This document shows, in pieces, positions 32,356 to 44,300 of a stretch of 64,000 bases of DNA. The stretch covers positions 558,001 through 622,000 of the forward strand of contig JAQSEB010000040.1 in assembly GCA_030063045.1 (NCBI GenBank), written 5' to 3'. The stretch's first letter is position 1; the number at the start of each line of letters is the position of its first letter. This stretch comes from Pratylenchus scribneri. Taxonomy: Eukaryota; Nematoda; Chromadorea; Rhabditida; Pratylenchidae. Below the pieces are notes generated by a model. It did not search any database and was not told where the DNA came from. It was given only the letters and a program-made list of their open reading frames with translations. The position numbers and the translations under genes are program-made.

Positions 32356-33040
32356 GGTGCTCCGACTTTTCCGGCTCAGACTTTTCCGCCCCGGACTTTT
32401 CGGCCCAAAATCGGACTTTTCCGGCCCAAAATCGGACTTTTCCGGCCATAATTCGGACTTTTCCGGCCCATTTTTTAAAATAAAATTTTTCCGGCTCGGA
32501 CTTTTCCGGCCCAAAATCGGACTTTTCCGGCCACAATTCGGACTTTTCCGGCCCATTTTTTTCAAAATTCACCTTTTTTTCCAATTTTTTTGGAAAATAA
32601 TTAAACAAAACATATAATAATAAAAAAATGCATGAAATTCAATTTTATCAAATACCTAAATGGCAAATAAGAGTAAAAACATTCATTTTACAATATTATA
32701 ACATTTTCTTATAATTGAACCCAAAAGGCCCACATTGGGGACAACAAAATTATGAGTGAGTGGAGATTTGGATGTTTATTAATTGATAAAATTGACTTTT
32801 GTTAATTATTTTTCATTTATTTATATTTTATCAATCTTGTGCATTTGAACTGAAAAGTTCATTTTTGTATAGAAATTAACATTTTCCAAAAAAATTGGAA
32901 AAAAGGGTAAGAATTTTGAAAAAAATGGGTCCGAAAAGTCCGAATTGTGGCCGAAAAAGTCCGATTTTGGGCCGGAAAATTCCGAATTGTGGCCGCAAAA
33001 GTCCGGGGCGGAAAAGTCTGAGCCGGAAAAGTCATATAAC
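32356..33040. mobile_element. Foldback MITE with 9-bp target duplication
   Basis: 685 bp. Inner inverted repeats share GACTTTTCCGGCTCAGAC and CTTTTCCGCCCCGGAC. Both arms contain tandem CGGACTTTTCCGGCCCAAAA units, about ten on the left and four to five on the right. CAATAAAAC flanks it on both sides (32347-32355 and 33041-33049). A 9-bp duplication is usual for Mutator-like elements, though the extreme termini match poorly. It encodes nothing. Confidence 0.75.
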
Positions 33041-33049
33041 CAATAAAAC

Positions 33050-33872
33050 TATGTCCAAAAATTAATTCATTTTCCGACCTCCCAATCCTTTAGCGCTTTG
33101 CTCCAAATTTTAGCGTCCAAATTAGCCAGTAGGTTGCTTCAAAAACAGTCGCGTGCTTTTTCTTTATTCTCTGACAAAAAATGTTGTTGAAATGTGAAGG
33201 ATGATTCAGCTTTTTTGTATTGCCATTTTATTTGTCATAGACTTACTTTTTCTTTTTTGAAATAGCCATGTCTATTTTCTTTAAATTTAGAGTTTAAATG
33301 TGGTACTTTAATGGACGGTCATTTTCATATTTCAGTAAAATTGTGGCCAATAATATTTTAATTTAATTTAATAATTTTCTTTTTCTCTTTCCCCATTGCA
33401 TTATCCTTAAAGCATTCTTGTAATCATTATTTTGTTATTAATTCTTCCTGTTCCAGGTTACAGCATCCTCTTCCATATTTTATAGACCTTAATTTCCGTT
33501 TACGAAACTGTAAATTACCCAAATCCCCATTCCCACCTATATCCTATTCCTATAGGACATTTCCTTTTTCCTAACTAAAGGTATTCTTAGTTAGCCGATT
33601 AACCGAACCGAACTGAGGCCGTTTTTTGGTCCAAAAACCGAAAATGAGATAGTTAAACCGGCCTAAACCAAAACCTCGTTTAAACCAACTTTGGATAATC
33701 TTTTAGTGATAAATAATTCCCCATTACCATGGAAAATTTCAATTATAATCTTATTTAATTAATTCATAAAATGACGAGTTTATTTCCAATAATATTTTTC
33801 AAACATTTCTATCTTTAATTTAAGTTTAAGAGAATCTTTCAATCATTCAAAAAATTCCTACAATAAGTTGAA
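33050..33872. other. Intergenic spacer
   Basis: No gene recognised. A stretch near 33590-33700 with AACCGAACCGAACTGAGG words resembles the inside of the element at 54302-55788 and may be a relic of that family. Confidence 0.5.
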
Positions 33873-35008
33873 ATGTCCGACGAGAAAACTGTGAAATGTT
33901 TCAAGTGTCAGGATCTTTGTGAGGCTTCAATTTAATTTCATTTAATTTTATTAAAAATTTAATTCGAATTCAAATTTTATTAAAATAATTTTTTAAAATG
34001 TTTAATATTTCACCAAAATTAATTTCAGTTCCAAAGACTGTGGCAATTCAACATGGCTACAAAAGCAGCAAAAGTGCCAAGAAGACTGGTGAAAGCACCT
34101 CCAATAACCAAACCGGTAATTTTTATACATTCCATATTTTAAACTAAAAATCTTCCATTCAACTGTGATTTTTCATTTTTTTTTTATTTTTTTTTTTTGG
34201 GCAATCACATATTCCGAACCTTAAAATTAAATTTTGCTAAAATTAATATAAATTTTACAAAATTTTTTGAGAAGCCAATATCAGATTTGGTGAAATTTTA
34301 TTCAATTTTTAGATGTGCCAAAATTAGAAATTTTTAAAATTATTTCCAAATTTTTACATATAATTAAGATGGCTGGATATGATTAAAATTAGGTTATTCA
34401 TGTTTAGTAACCCCAAAGAATTTTTTCTTAATTTTTAGTGCAATAATTTTAGGATCCGATTTGAGTCAGCATATTTAAAAAAATTCTTGTTTTTAATTGC
34501 TAAAAATTTTAGGATCCGATTTGAGTCAGCATATTTAAAAAATTCTTGTTTTTAATTGCTAAAATATTAAATAGTTTTATTCTTCGACCCATAAGGATGC
34601 TTTTCATTTTTTTAATAATTCATAAATTTTTACCTTTTTTACTTAGTTAATTTTAATTTTTTTAGTTAGAAAACGATTAAAAAAAACCAAACTAATAATA
34701 AAAAATTAAATTGATTTAATTTTTCAGTTAAAAAGCCTGCACGCGCTGCCACCCAAGAAGAGGTGATGGGAATTTTTTTTGGAGCCACAGCTGGAACCAT
34801 GATTTGCCCGGGGGTTGGCACAGTTCTTGGAGCGTTTGCCGGTGGTGTCGTGGGAAATGGAATATTGAAGAAAAAGCAGAAGAAACATTGGATTTGCCAA
34901 AATTGCCAACAATCCAATGCTCAAGCACAAGCTAATGGAGTTGGAGAACAACAGCAACCAGCTCCGTATGGCTGGGTTCATCCCAGTCAGGGATGGGATC
35001 GATTTTAG
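33873..35008 (+). CDS. Small two-CxxC protein with glycine-rich hydrophobic segment
   Basis: Three exons: 33873-33918, 34029-34115, 34728-35008; 414 bp, 137 aa. An N-terminal CFKCQDLF and a C-terminal WICQNCQQSN give two CxxC pairs that could form one zinc ribbon. Between them are a Ser/Lys-rich stretch and a hydrophobic Gly-rich segment (about residues 55-90; TAGTMICPGVGTVLGAFAGG) that looks like a glycine zipper or membrane hairpin. The first exon ends in phase 1 straight after the first CxxC, exactly as in the gene at 61162, so the two are probably relatives. Function not recognised. The last-exon frame is convincing; the first exon is short and less certain. Confidence 0.6.
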
Positions 35009-35182
35009 ATTTATTTCATTTTGATCCAAAATTTCTGTCATTTTTGGGAACAAAATTTCCATTTTCGAAAAAAAAATGAAAATATTGCTAAAATATACAA
35101 AAAATTTTAACACAAATTTCTTTAAAATATAAGTAAAAACATTTTCCATTTTCACTTTGAGTATCTTGTAGGCATAATTTTT

Positions 35183-35761
35183 GGCAATCCTAAAGAATCT
35201 GACCCCCCAAATTTTTTTGCATTTTCTATGGTAAAAAATGATGTAGAATTCAAATTTGACATCCTTTTCGACATATCTTGCAATCTTGGTAAGGTAATGC
35301 CGACCTTTATCATGATAAAGTAAAGGGGGGACCAAGGGCATTTTTGGTCAAAATTTTTATTTGGCCAATATATAGCTTAATCAACGTAGTTCGACGAGAG
35401 GAATCGAATGGTACCATTTTTATAGGATAATATTCAATAATTGGCAAGTTAGAAGTAAAATATCTTACCAAGATAAATATTTCTTTCGGTCATAACTTGC
35501 CAATTATTGAATATTATCCTATAAAAATGGTACCATTCGATTCCTCTCGTCGAACTACGTTGATTAAGCTATATATTGGCCAAATAAAAATTTTGACCAA
35601 AAATGCCCTTGGTCCCCCCTTTACTTTATCATGATAAAGGTCGGCATTACCTTACCAAGATTGCAAGATATGTCGAAAAGGATGTCAAATTTGAATTCTA
35701 CATCATTTTTTACCCTAGAAAATGCAAAAAAATTTGGGGGGCAAGATTCTTTAGGATTGCC
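35183..35761. mobile_element. Foldback MITE with 269-bp arms and 8-bp target duplication
   Basis: 579 bp. Left arm 35183-35451 and right arm 35493-35761, both 269 bp and nearly perfect inverses with only a few mismatches, separated by a 41-bp loop. Termini GGCAATCCTAAAGAATC. TAATTTTT flanks both ends (35175-35182 and 35762-35769). An 8-bp duplication points to hAT-, Merlin- or P-type transposases; the terminus does not decide which. It encodes nothing. Confidence 0.92.
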
Positions 35762-36064
35762 TAATTTTTGCTTTTTTTGGTCATCAAATTTTATTCAAGA
35801 TATTTTTAATCAAAAATAAAAATTTTAAAAATTTCATGAACATTTTTCTTTCGATTTATTGCATAATTTTTGCTTTTTTTGGTCATCAAATTTTATTCAA
35901 GATATTTTTAATCAAAAATAAAAATTTTAAAAATTTCATGAACATTTTTCTTTCGATTTATTGCATAATTTTTGCTTTTTTTGGTCATCAAATTTTATTC
36001 AAGATATTTTTAATCAAAAATAAAAATTTTAAAAATTTCATGAACATTTTTCTTTCGATTTATT
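35762..36064. repeat. Tandem repeat of 102 bp, about three copies
   Basis: Units begin at 35762, 35864 and 35966 with TAATTTTTGCTTTTTTTGG. The right target duplication of the neighbouring foldback element is the first eight bases of the array. The open frame across it arises from the repeat and is not taken as a gene. Confidence 0.92.
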
Positions 36065-36956
36065 CCTTTTCAGTTCGAAATTTCGGTCATTTGGACCTAA
36101 AAATAACCCTCTAAAATTTCGATTTTCGATATTTTTGAGTCATCGAATCCATCCCTGATCCCAACTTCAGCCGCAATGATGATGCTGAGAATGAGAATTG
36201 AATTGAATTGAAAGGATGGAATTACGAATTACATCAATAAATGCCATTAATTGATAATCATAATAATGAACATTTTTAATCAATTGTTAATGTCCCAGTA
36301 AATGCCTTATTTTTGTTGAGAATTAAATAAAATACTTTGGGCAATAATTTATTTTATTTTATTTTTAATTTATAGCAATTTAATATTTAATTAAAATAAT
36401 TTTAAATATATTAAATTTTTTCACTCTTGTATTGAAAATGGGACAAAAATTAAAATTGAAATATAAAAATTAATTCAGCAAATAAAAGGGAAATTTTCTC
36501 CAATAAAGCAAAAATAATCTTATTTAATTAAGGAACCATACCTTAATTTTGTCGCCGGTTTCAGAGTTCAGGACTGGAAAGACCTGTGTCAAACCTTATT
36601 AAAAATAAAAATTTTCACTACTTCATCTATTTTTTTGGCCAAAAATATTATAAAAATTTTGTGCCTCAGAATCTTCTACGATTAGTTTTTTGTATATGAC
36701 ATTAAGAAATAATAGAAAAATGAAACGAGAAAAAGAGAAAGGATTCATGGAGAGAATGTAATGATTACGAATGAAAGAAAATTAAGATAATAATAAAGGT
36801 CAAAAGTGTCTAAAAATGAATTGTGAAAAATTCATTGAAGCTGTAAAATATAATAATAAAAATGACGTGTATCGGGCAGCCAAATAATTAGCCATCGTCT
36901 CATTAAAATTTCAAATCAAATTATTATCAAAAATAGGCGAATTGTTCGAAATCGAA
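36065..36956. other. Intergenic, nothing recognised
   Basis: AT-rich sequence without a recognisable exon or repeat. Confidence 0.5.
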
Positions 36957-37330
36957 ACAAGTTTTAACCGGAAAGAATAATTCCGCCTGTTTTCCGGAAA
37001 GTTTTAACAGGAAAGAATAATTCCGCCTGTTTTCCGGTAAGTTTTAACCGGAAAGAATTAATTCCGCCTGTTTTCCGGTAAGTTTTAACCGGAAAGAATT
37101 AATTCCGCCTGTTTTCCGGAAAGTTTTAACCGGAAAGAATAATTCCGCCTGTTTTCCGGAAAGTTTTAACCGGAAAGAATAATTCCGCCTGTTTTCCGGA
37201 AAGTTTTAACCGGAAAGAATAATTCCGCCTGTCTTCCCGAAAGTTTTAACCGGAAAGAATAAATCCGCCTGTTTTCCGGAAAGTTTTAACCGGAAAGAAT
37301 AAATCCGCCTGTTTTCCGGAAAGTTTTAAG
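36957..37330. repeat. Tandem repeat of 40 bp, about nine copies
   Basis: Units AAGTTTTAACCGGAAAGAAT plus AATTCCGCCTGTTTTCCGGA, with a few 42-bp variants. Each unit contains inverted CCGGAAA/TTTCCGG words, so every unit boundary can form a small hairpin. Confidence 0.95.
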
Positions 37331-37658
37331 AGATCTCGGAGATTCTAAAACCCTTTCTCGAAAATACACTGCAAAATTCTATGTAAAAAAATGTTTAGTG
37401 AAACAAAACAAAAAATCCTTGAAAACAAAAAAAAATGTTTGGAGGAACAAAAACTCAAAATGTTTGAACAATAACACAAAAAATCTTTGAAAACAAAACA
37501 GAAAATGCTTGGTGGACAAATTAAAAAAGTAAGTGGAATAAAAATTATTAGTCACATATTTTTCTAATATTTTTTGACTCCAGAATTAAAAAAAATAATA
37601 ATAAATGGAATACATAATTTTAGAAAACATTTATTTCATTCGATCAACAAAAAATGGA
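37331..37658. other. Spacer with degenerate AATGTTTGG words
   Basis: Around 37390-37510 there are loose repeats (AATGTTTGGAGGAACAAAAA) like the array at 45.4 kb. Nothing else seen. Confidence 0.5.
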
Positions 37659-37953
37659 TTAAATTCCAAAATGTTTTTCTTTTGATTTATTCCATCTAGC
37701 TGATTGAACCGTATTTTGCTGAAGTAAAAATAAATATACAAACAAGTTTAAAATATCATAAAATAAAAAAATTCACTTTCTTCAATCCTTCGTTATCTTC
37801 TTTCAATTTGTCAATTTTCTTATCCAAATCGGCATTTTTTTCTTCCAATATGCCATTTTTCTCTGACAATTCCACATTTTTTGCTTCTAATTTTCCATTA
37901 ATTTCCTTCAATGCATTGATTTCGTTGCGTAATTCCCAAATTTCATCAGACAT
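37659..37953 (-). CDS. Small coiled-coil protein
   Basis: Two exons on the minus strand: 37953-37777 and 37718-37659, 79 codons with stop, 78 aa. Residues 5-58 form heptads of Glu, Lys, Asn and Leu (LRNEINALKEINGKLEAKN), a typical parallel coiled coil. The second exon, joined in phase 0 through GTGAAT and TTCAG splice sites, adds a basic tail ending KHFGI. No signal peptide. It may be a real small gene or the remnant of a longer coiled-coil protein. Function unknown. Confidence 0.45.
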
Positions 37954-39831
37954 TGTTAAATTTCAGTAAGTGATATTATTAAATGAAATATAGTAATTTA
38001 TATAATTATTAAATCTAAAAATCTATAAAAAGGATTAATTTCTTCGAATTCAAATGACAATATCGAAAAAGAGATTGATGGAAAATTGGAAGGAACTCTC
38101 TTTCCTATTTAAGTCATTTTTTAGTCGAAATAAATTCAAAATGAGAAAAAAATTTTATTCTCCTCTTTTATTTACTTCATCCTATCACGGGCAACTTAAG
38201 AGCACATATTTTAAATAAAACAATTCATCAGCAACTCTTTATTTCAATTTAAGTCTCACAGATATAGCAGATTTAGAATGTGATTGGGGGAATTCGAATT
38301 GAATTACATTATTTTGCCCTTATCATTTATCAAATGGAAGTGAAATGCAAAGTTTTTGATGATTAATTTTGGATACGATATTATGGGGAGGTGATTGGGA
38401 TGGATGGAAATTTTCATTTGGATTAGAATTTCTTCAAAACTAATAAAGATTAAAAAAATTTATACCTATGTATAATTTGCTGGGGAAAATTGCTCTCTGC
38501 AAATATTTTGAATAATTTTCTTTTCATGAAGAATTTTTAGATTTTAGAGAATTTTGTTCTTCAATGCATGGGAGGAAAAAATGTTTCCTAGATAACAGTG
38601 AAATTTATTAGATGAATCCTATCTAAATTTAAATGATTGGGTATAAATAGATTTGAAAGCGACAGACGAGCCAATTCGATTCAAAATGATTATTTAAATA
38701 AAAATTATTAATTAAAAAAATAAAATATTTTCAATTATAATTATTCCATCGGGGAATTTGTACATTGGAGAATTTTGATATTTACAATAAGGAGTCTTTC
38801 TTTTTTCAGTCGTTAGCCAAGTGCCAAGCCATCTCTGTCCTCCAGCAGCATTTGGCCCCCATCCCCATTCCCCAAGCCATTGAATATTGGCTTATTAGTC
38901 CACTTTTTTACATATACTATCCTTTCTGCATTCTGCCCCTCCAGGCAAGAATTGGTCCTTCTGCCCCACATAATCGATGGAAATGGATAGATTCGTTTTA
39001 TGTTAGGTTATAAATAATACACGAATCGCTCAACCTTAAGGGTCCTATTAAATTCGCCTAGGAGTCAAAAGTCATAGGCCTATACCCTAGAGCTTCCTGC
39101 CCATTCATTTGCATTCTTCATCGATTGCCCTAAGATCCTAAGAATCATCATTTTCGTCCAAAATAGTCCAATTTAATATTACCATTTTCTTTCCAAGTTT
39201 AAATTTAATGCCTATGAATTTATTTTCTTCCAATATCTAAAAATCATATAAATGATAATTATTATTTATTACCCAGCATATTATGAGTGACATTTAAAAT
39301 TTCTGTCTATTTTTGAGCTTCTTCCCCAATATTTAATTTGCCTTTATTCCTACAAATTTTAACATTCTCTTCACTCAATGAAAACTGGCTCTCTTTATGC
39401 CCCAATTTTTATAATATTTTTACCATTCATTATTCCACCTCATTTATCTTTTCCATCGTTTTTCAAATTTCATTTGCTTTTGCCATATAGAGAATATTGA
39501 GGAGTGTGTATTGCCAATTGATTTGATTAAAAATAAAAAGGTACCGGATAAAAATTGTATAAAATTTGAAAATCCAAAATTTATAGATATTGACATATAG
39601 TGAACAACAAAAAGTTCTTTCCCAGCTTAATTACACATTTATTCTTATTCCTCTATTCAAATTTAGATAAGGAACAAAAATTCAATAATTGCCCAAGGTT
39701 ATTCATTATTTTAAATGGGAACATATTTTTTGCTTTTATTTGATAAATAAACGATATTCAAAATATTTAACCGAGGCAATTCCCATTCATCTCAACAATA
39801 AATTTTCCATTTTTTAATCTGATTTTGGCAA
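37954..39831. other. Long intergenic region
   Basis: Mostly AT-rich. A more GC-rich patch at 38800-39010 has an open frame on the plus strand, but no family resemblance and no convincing exon context. No gene is called. Confidence 0.5.
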
Positions 39832-39839
39832 TTGATGAT

Positions 39840-40494
39840 TAGGGGGCGGATTTTTATTGATATCAATATTTTTCTTGCGAACTTAAAATAGCTTTAAAAC
39901 AACATAAAACACGTTTTTATCAAGGTTTTAGTTGATTTGCGTGAACTTTTATGTCAATATTCATCAATATTTTGCTATTTTTTGGCCGTCAATATTGATA
40001 TCAATATTTCGGCATTTTTTGACAATTATTGGCAATTTTTGTCAATATTTTGAAGATCTTAGATAAAAAATTGAGATTTTTTAAAAAATCGAAAATTTTT
40101 TAAAAAAATTTTGGAAATTTTTAGAAAAATTTTCACGATTTCTTAAAAAATGCAAGAAAAAAGTTCATTTTGTGATTTTTTGAAAATAATTAATGAAAAA
40201 GTTGATTTTGGAAAATTTTTGAAAAATTATTGATGTGTGTAAAAATTTTAGGAAATGGATTTTGAAATTTTTTGAATAAAAAACTTTGAAATATGAATAA
40301 TTTTTGATTAAGGATATGGAAAAATATTTTTTTCGAAATTTTTGATAAAATATAGCAATTTTTAAAAAAATTTTCATCAATATTTCTTCAATATTTTGCC
40401 TATTTTGGGAAATTATATCAATATTTTAACAATTTTATGTCAATATTTTATGCCTATATTTCGGAATTCTATATCAATATAAATCCGCCCCCTA
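39840..40494. mobile_element. hAT-like MITE
   Basis: 655 bp with 12-bp terminal inverted repeats TAGGGGGCGGAT and an 8-bp duplication TTGATGAT at 39832-39839 and 40495-40502. The 8-bp duplication and TAGGG terminus fit hAT elements. The inside is made of many TCAATATTT-like words and AT-rich filler and encodes nothing. Confidence 0.9.
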
Positions 40495-40683
40495 TTGATG
40501 ATGTTCCATTTTTAATGCAAAATGAATTCCATTTTTATATAAAAAATGAATGATTTTTATTTTCTTCTAATTCTCCACTTCCATAACATACTATTTAATT
40601 TAATCGCAGCAAAAAGGCCTCCCAAAAATTAATTTGAAATATTTAATTCATTAAACAACCATAATTCAGATACAGAGAATAAA

Positions 40684-41337
40684 ATGGGATCAACAGAGTT
40701 TCTAGATTTCAAGAAACAAATTCAATTTGTATTGTGTACTATTCATAAAGGCTACAGCAATTTGAGCGATTTTCGAAGAGATTTTATGTAAATTTATATT
40801 TAAAATTTTAATTTGTTACCTAATTTATTTTCAAAGCGAGGACAATGATTTTGACCCTGAAATGAAGGCACGAGAATTTGGTTATCAAGGCATTCTTGAA
40901 TTGCTTCAATCTGAGGAAATGGAGGAATTTATCAAAATTGAAGTGGATGTGACAAATTATGGGGTAAATAAATTGTACATTATTTAGCAAAAAATAATTG
41001 CTTAAGGATTACATTTATAAAGGCAGAGAAATTGATGGATGCTCTTCGATTTTGGATGCAATGAGAATATCCGAAGAGGAGAAACAAAAAAAGTGATAAT
41101 GATAACAAATTAAATATTCTTTTTTTTTATATTTTAGGGAACAAAAAACAATATTGGAAAGAAAAAAATCGGTAAAAAATTGGATATAATAATGAAAATA
41201 ATTTTTTTAGGTGGGATGGAAGAGGGCAAAATTATGGAAAACATAGAGCACATCAAGACGGGATGAAATTTGCGACGAATTCGAATAATTGGCCAAGCCG
41301 AAATGTTCAAAATAATTTTATAAATAATAAAAATTAA
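40684..41337 (+). CDS. LOTUS-only short form (alternative last exon)
   Basis: Exons 40684-40787, 40837-40963, 41007-41092 and 41211-41337 give 444 bp, 147 aa. Exon 3 ends in phase 2; the exon at 41211 accepts that phase and adds a 42-residue tail (WDGRGQNYGKHRAHQDG) rich in Gly, Asn, Arg and Trp, then TAA. If exon 4 (41138-41171) is included instead, the frame continues into the Tudor-like exons. Either a separate small gene or an alternative 3' end of the long gene. Only the exon phases support this; there is no transcript evidence here. Confidence 0.55.
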
Positions 41338-44300
41338 TAATTTTAATGCTTTTTTTTAATAAATTGTCTAAATGAAAAGACTTAATTTTAAATAATTCTT
41401 ATTAAAATTCAGGATTTGGAACGGCCAACAACTTCATCTGCATTAGCAGCAGTTAAACAAGAATATGAGGAATCCAATGATAAAATTGAAATTGTTTATT
41501 CTGATGCCGAAACAATAAGAATAGGAAATGATGATGCAAAAGAAGAGGTTTGTACTTGAAAATTCTTATTATCTCTAATCTGGAAAAAGGATGATGACGA
41601 TGAAGAAGAGGATGAAGCTGAGAATGATCATCTTCATCTTCATCATCCTTTTCCCTTCCAGCCCGTATTAGTAGGGTCTTGATGATTTATTATTATAAAA
41701 TGCGTTTAGTTAGGGTTTATGCAGGGATGCCATAATATCTGGAAAACGGGGGATTTTCCCGGTTTTGGGGCTCCTACCCAGGTTTTTTCCAGGTTATTGT
41801 TTTAGCCAGGTTTTTACTAGGTTTTCATAATTCCCAAGTTTTATCCAGATTTTTATATTTTACTTAAAAATGCTAAAATTTTTCGCTGCGCGGCCATTTT
41901 TAGATCCAATTTTTCCCTATGCGGCCATTCTTGACTAAAAATTTTTTCCTAGCCCGAAAATTTTAGTTTATTTTATGCTTATTTATCATCCAAAATTGCT
42001 CAATTAAGTCAAATTACAAGCTAAATATGAGCAATTATTTTGTTTTTTATAAGTTTTTAAGCATGCCAGGTTTTTTGTCAGGTTTTTGAAAAATTTTTTC
42101 TGATTTTTGCCAGGTTTTTGGATGAGTTTTCCAGGTTTTTGATAATTTACCATTCTAATCAGTCTACTATAAAGAGAAATTTTTATTTATTTATAAATTT
42201 ACAGCCACAAATCAACAATTTGATATATTCGCGTGAGCTGTTGGAAGAAGTACTTTGTCCTTTTGAAAATTTACAGCAATTTATTAAAATTTCTGAGGAT
42301 GAGGAAAATCTTCACAAGTCAACCCAAAAATGTTTAGTGGCATTCCGAGTGGGTGAGAATTGTGGTGAATATTATTTGGTCAGTAATTTAAAAAATAAAA
42401 CCAAAGTGAATTTCAAAATAATATTTTTTGGGAAGAAATGAACCATTCTTTTCTGGTATTCGCAATCCATAAATTTTTATGTGTCCGTAAAAATAGAAAT
42501 TCAGATATCAATATCAATTAATTTAACCATAAATTTATTGAATTTACTCGAGAAATCAGCATTTTTGTGACAAAAAATTTGGCTAAATTAAAAATCCTTT
42601 TTAATCAAATAGAAAAAAGGCAAATAGCAACTTAAATTTTACCCTGGACCTAATCAAAAGCCCAACACTTTGCTTTAGTCTAGTTATATGGGATCAAAAA
42701 TCAAAATTCGAAAAGTTATGGTATTCAATGATTTTATTGGTAAATTAAATTGATATTTTTGTTTTTATAGGACATATAAAATTATGGGATATGGAAACTA
42801 GAAAACAATAAGCAAAAGTGGAAATGTTTTTTTTTTCATTTTTTTAAAATATTTTTCTCTTTTTCAAGGTGACTGATTTATATATTGATAGTATTCTTTA
42901 CCTCAGCAAAGACAAAATCTATTTTGACAATTATGGCTCATTTGAATTAAATTCAATTCTACCACATTATGGGCCAATTTTGGATGAGGATTTTGAGAAA
43001 TGGTTGGCCATGTTCAACAATGAAGTTAGTTTTTGTAAATATATTTATATGATTTTTTGTTGAATTCTATGAATTTTTTTTTGAAACGAAATTTGGGCAC
43101 TCAAAATTTGCGTATTAATCGCACATTTTTTATTATTTTATAATAATTTAATTGGGATGAAATGATTAAAGAAAGATTGACGGATTTGAAGGAGTTTGCA
43201 AAATTTCTGACCAAAAAAAAGTGGCAAATTAGACAATTTTTTTGCCAAACAAATTAATTTTTCACATCATCTATCAATTTTAATGAATATATACTTTTTT
43301 AGGGCAAAAGGCCTTCAATAAAACCACGAATGAAAAAGAAAAGAAAGATTAAGAAGAAATTGGAGGAGACAATTTCCCAGTCCATTTTTCGTCGCCATCT
43401 TCTCCCAAATCCGCTTAAACTTTTTGATGGGATTGTTGGCATCCCTCCAGTCATGCCACTTTTTATTGACATTTCACCAGTTATTCTCCAAATTGAACAT
43501 TGCAATAAATTACTCAAACTTCCTCATTCCGATTTTGTCAACATTCTGCCCGGCCTATGCATTCAGGTGGACATTACAGAAATTGTAAGTAATTCAGCAA
43601 TTTATTTTATTTAATATCATGAGAATATTGCACTTTATATACCATTTTTTACAATAGAAGCCCTTAGGCTTATAAATAAAACATCTCTAGGCTTATATAA
43701 AAAAAAGAAAATACGTATTTTATTCCTTTACAAGTATTAGGTGGGGTGATATGTTGGCAGAAAAAAATATTTTTAGAACAATTTATAAAAACCAATATAC
43801 AAGTGATCCATTAAAAGCAAAAAAAAGTTATCCAAGTTTCTTATAATTACTTTCGTCCATCAAATTTTCTTTCAGGAACATTCCATGAAATTGCCTCCTT
43901 TGATGACTTTGGTAAGCAGATGCATTTAAATACAGAACAAATTACATAAAATAAAACTATAAATAAGTATTACCAAATTGTTTTATAAAATTTTTTCTGA
44001 ACTAATTATTCAATGATAATTTATATTTCCTCATAGCTCAAGCATATGCTGATTCCAATTTCATTGATCACTTTGGATGAACCCAAATATTTACTACTTC
44101 AAATGCCTCCATTTCGCTCCAATGTTATGTTGCATTCAAAAAATGGAAATGGCCAAGTGCTTTGTTCATCCCAACTCCCACAACAAATGTTGTTTCCAAG
44201 TGAACAATTGATTCAAATCAGTTTGACCATTTGGGCAATGAATGTAAGCATAAATAAAAAAAATTGTTTTATAGGATCAATACGAATCTGACTTTACCAT

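Noticed and set aside
28158..33872. tRNA, snRNA or spliced-leader RNA genes
   Set aside because: No cloverleaf or known spliced-leader sequence was recognised by eye; a covariance-model scan (tRNAscan-SE, Infernal) would settle it.
35836..36114. 92-codon plus-strand frame with repeated MNIFLSIY
   Set aside because: Produced by the 102-bp tandem repeat.
38765..39013. 82-codon open frame in a GC-richer patch
   Set aside because: No splice context, no family resemblance and no conservation visible.
41730..42150. CAGGGATGCC start as a hAT element
   Set aside because: No inverted partner or 8-bp duplication, so kept only as a degenerate repeat.
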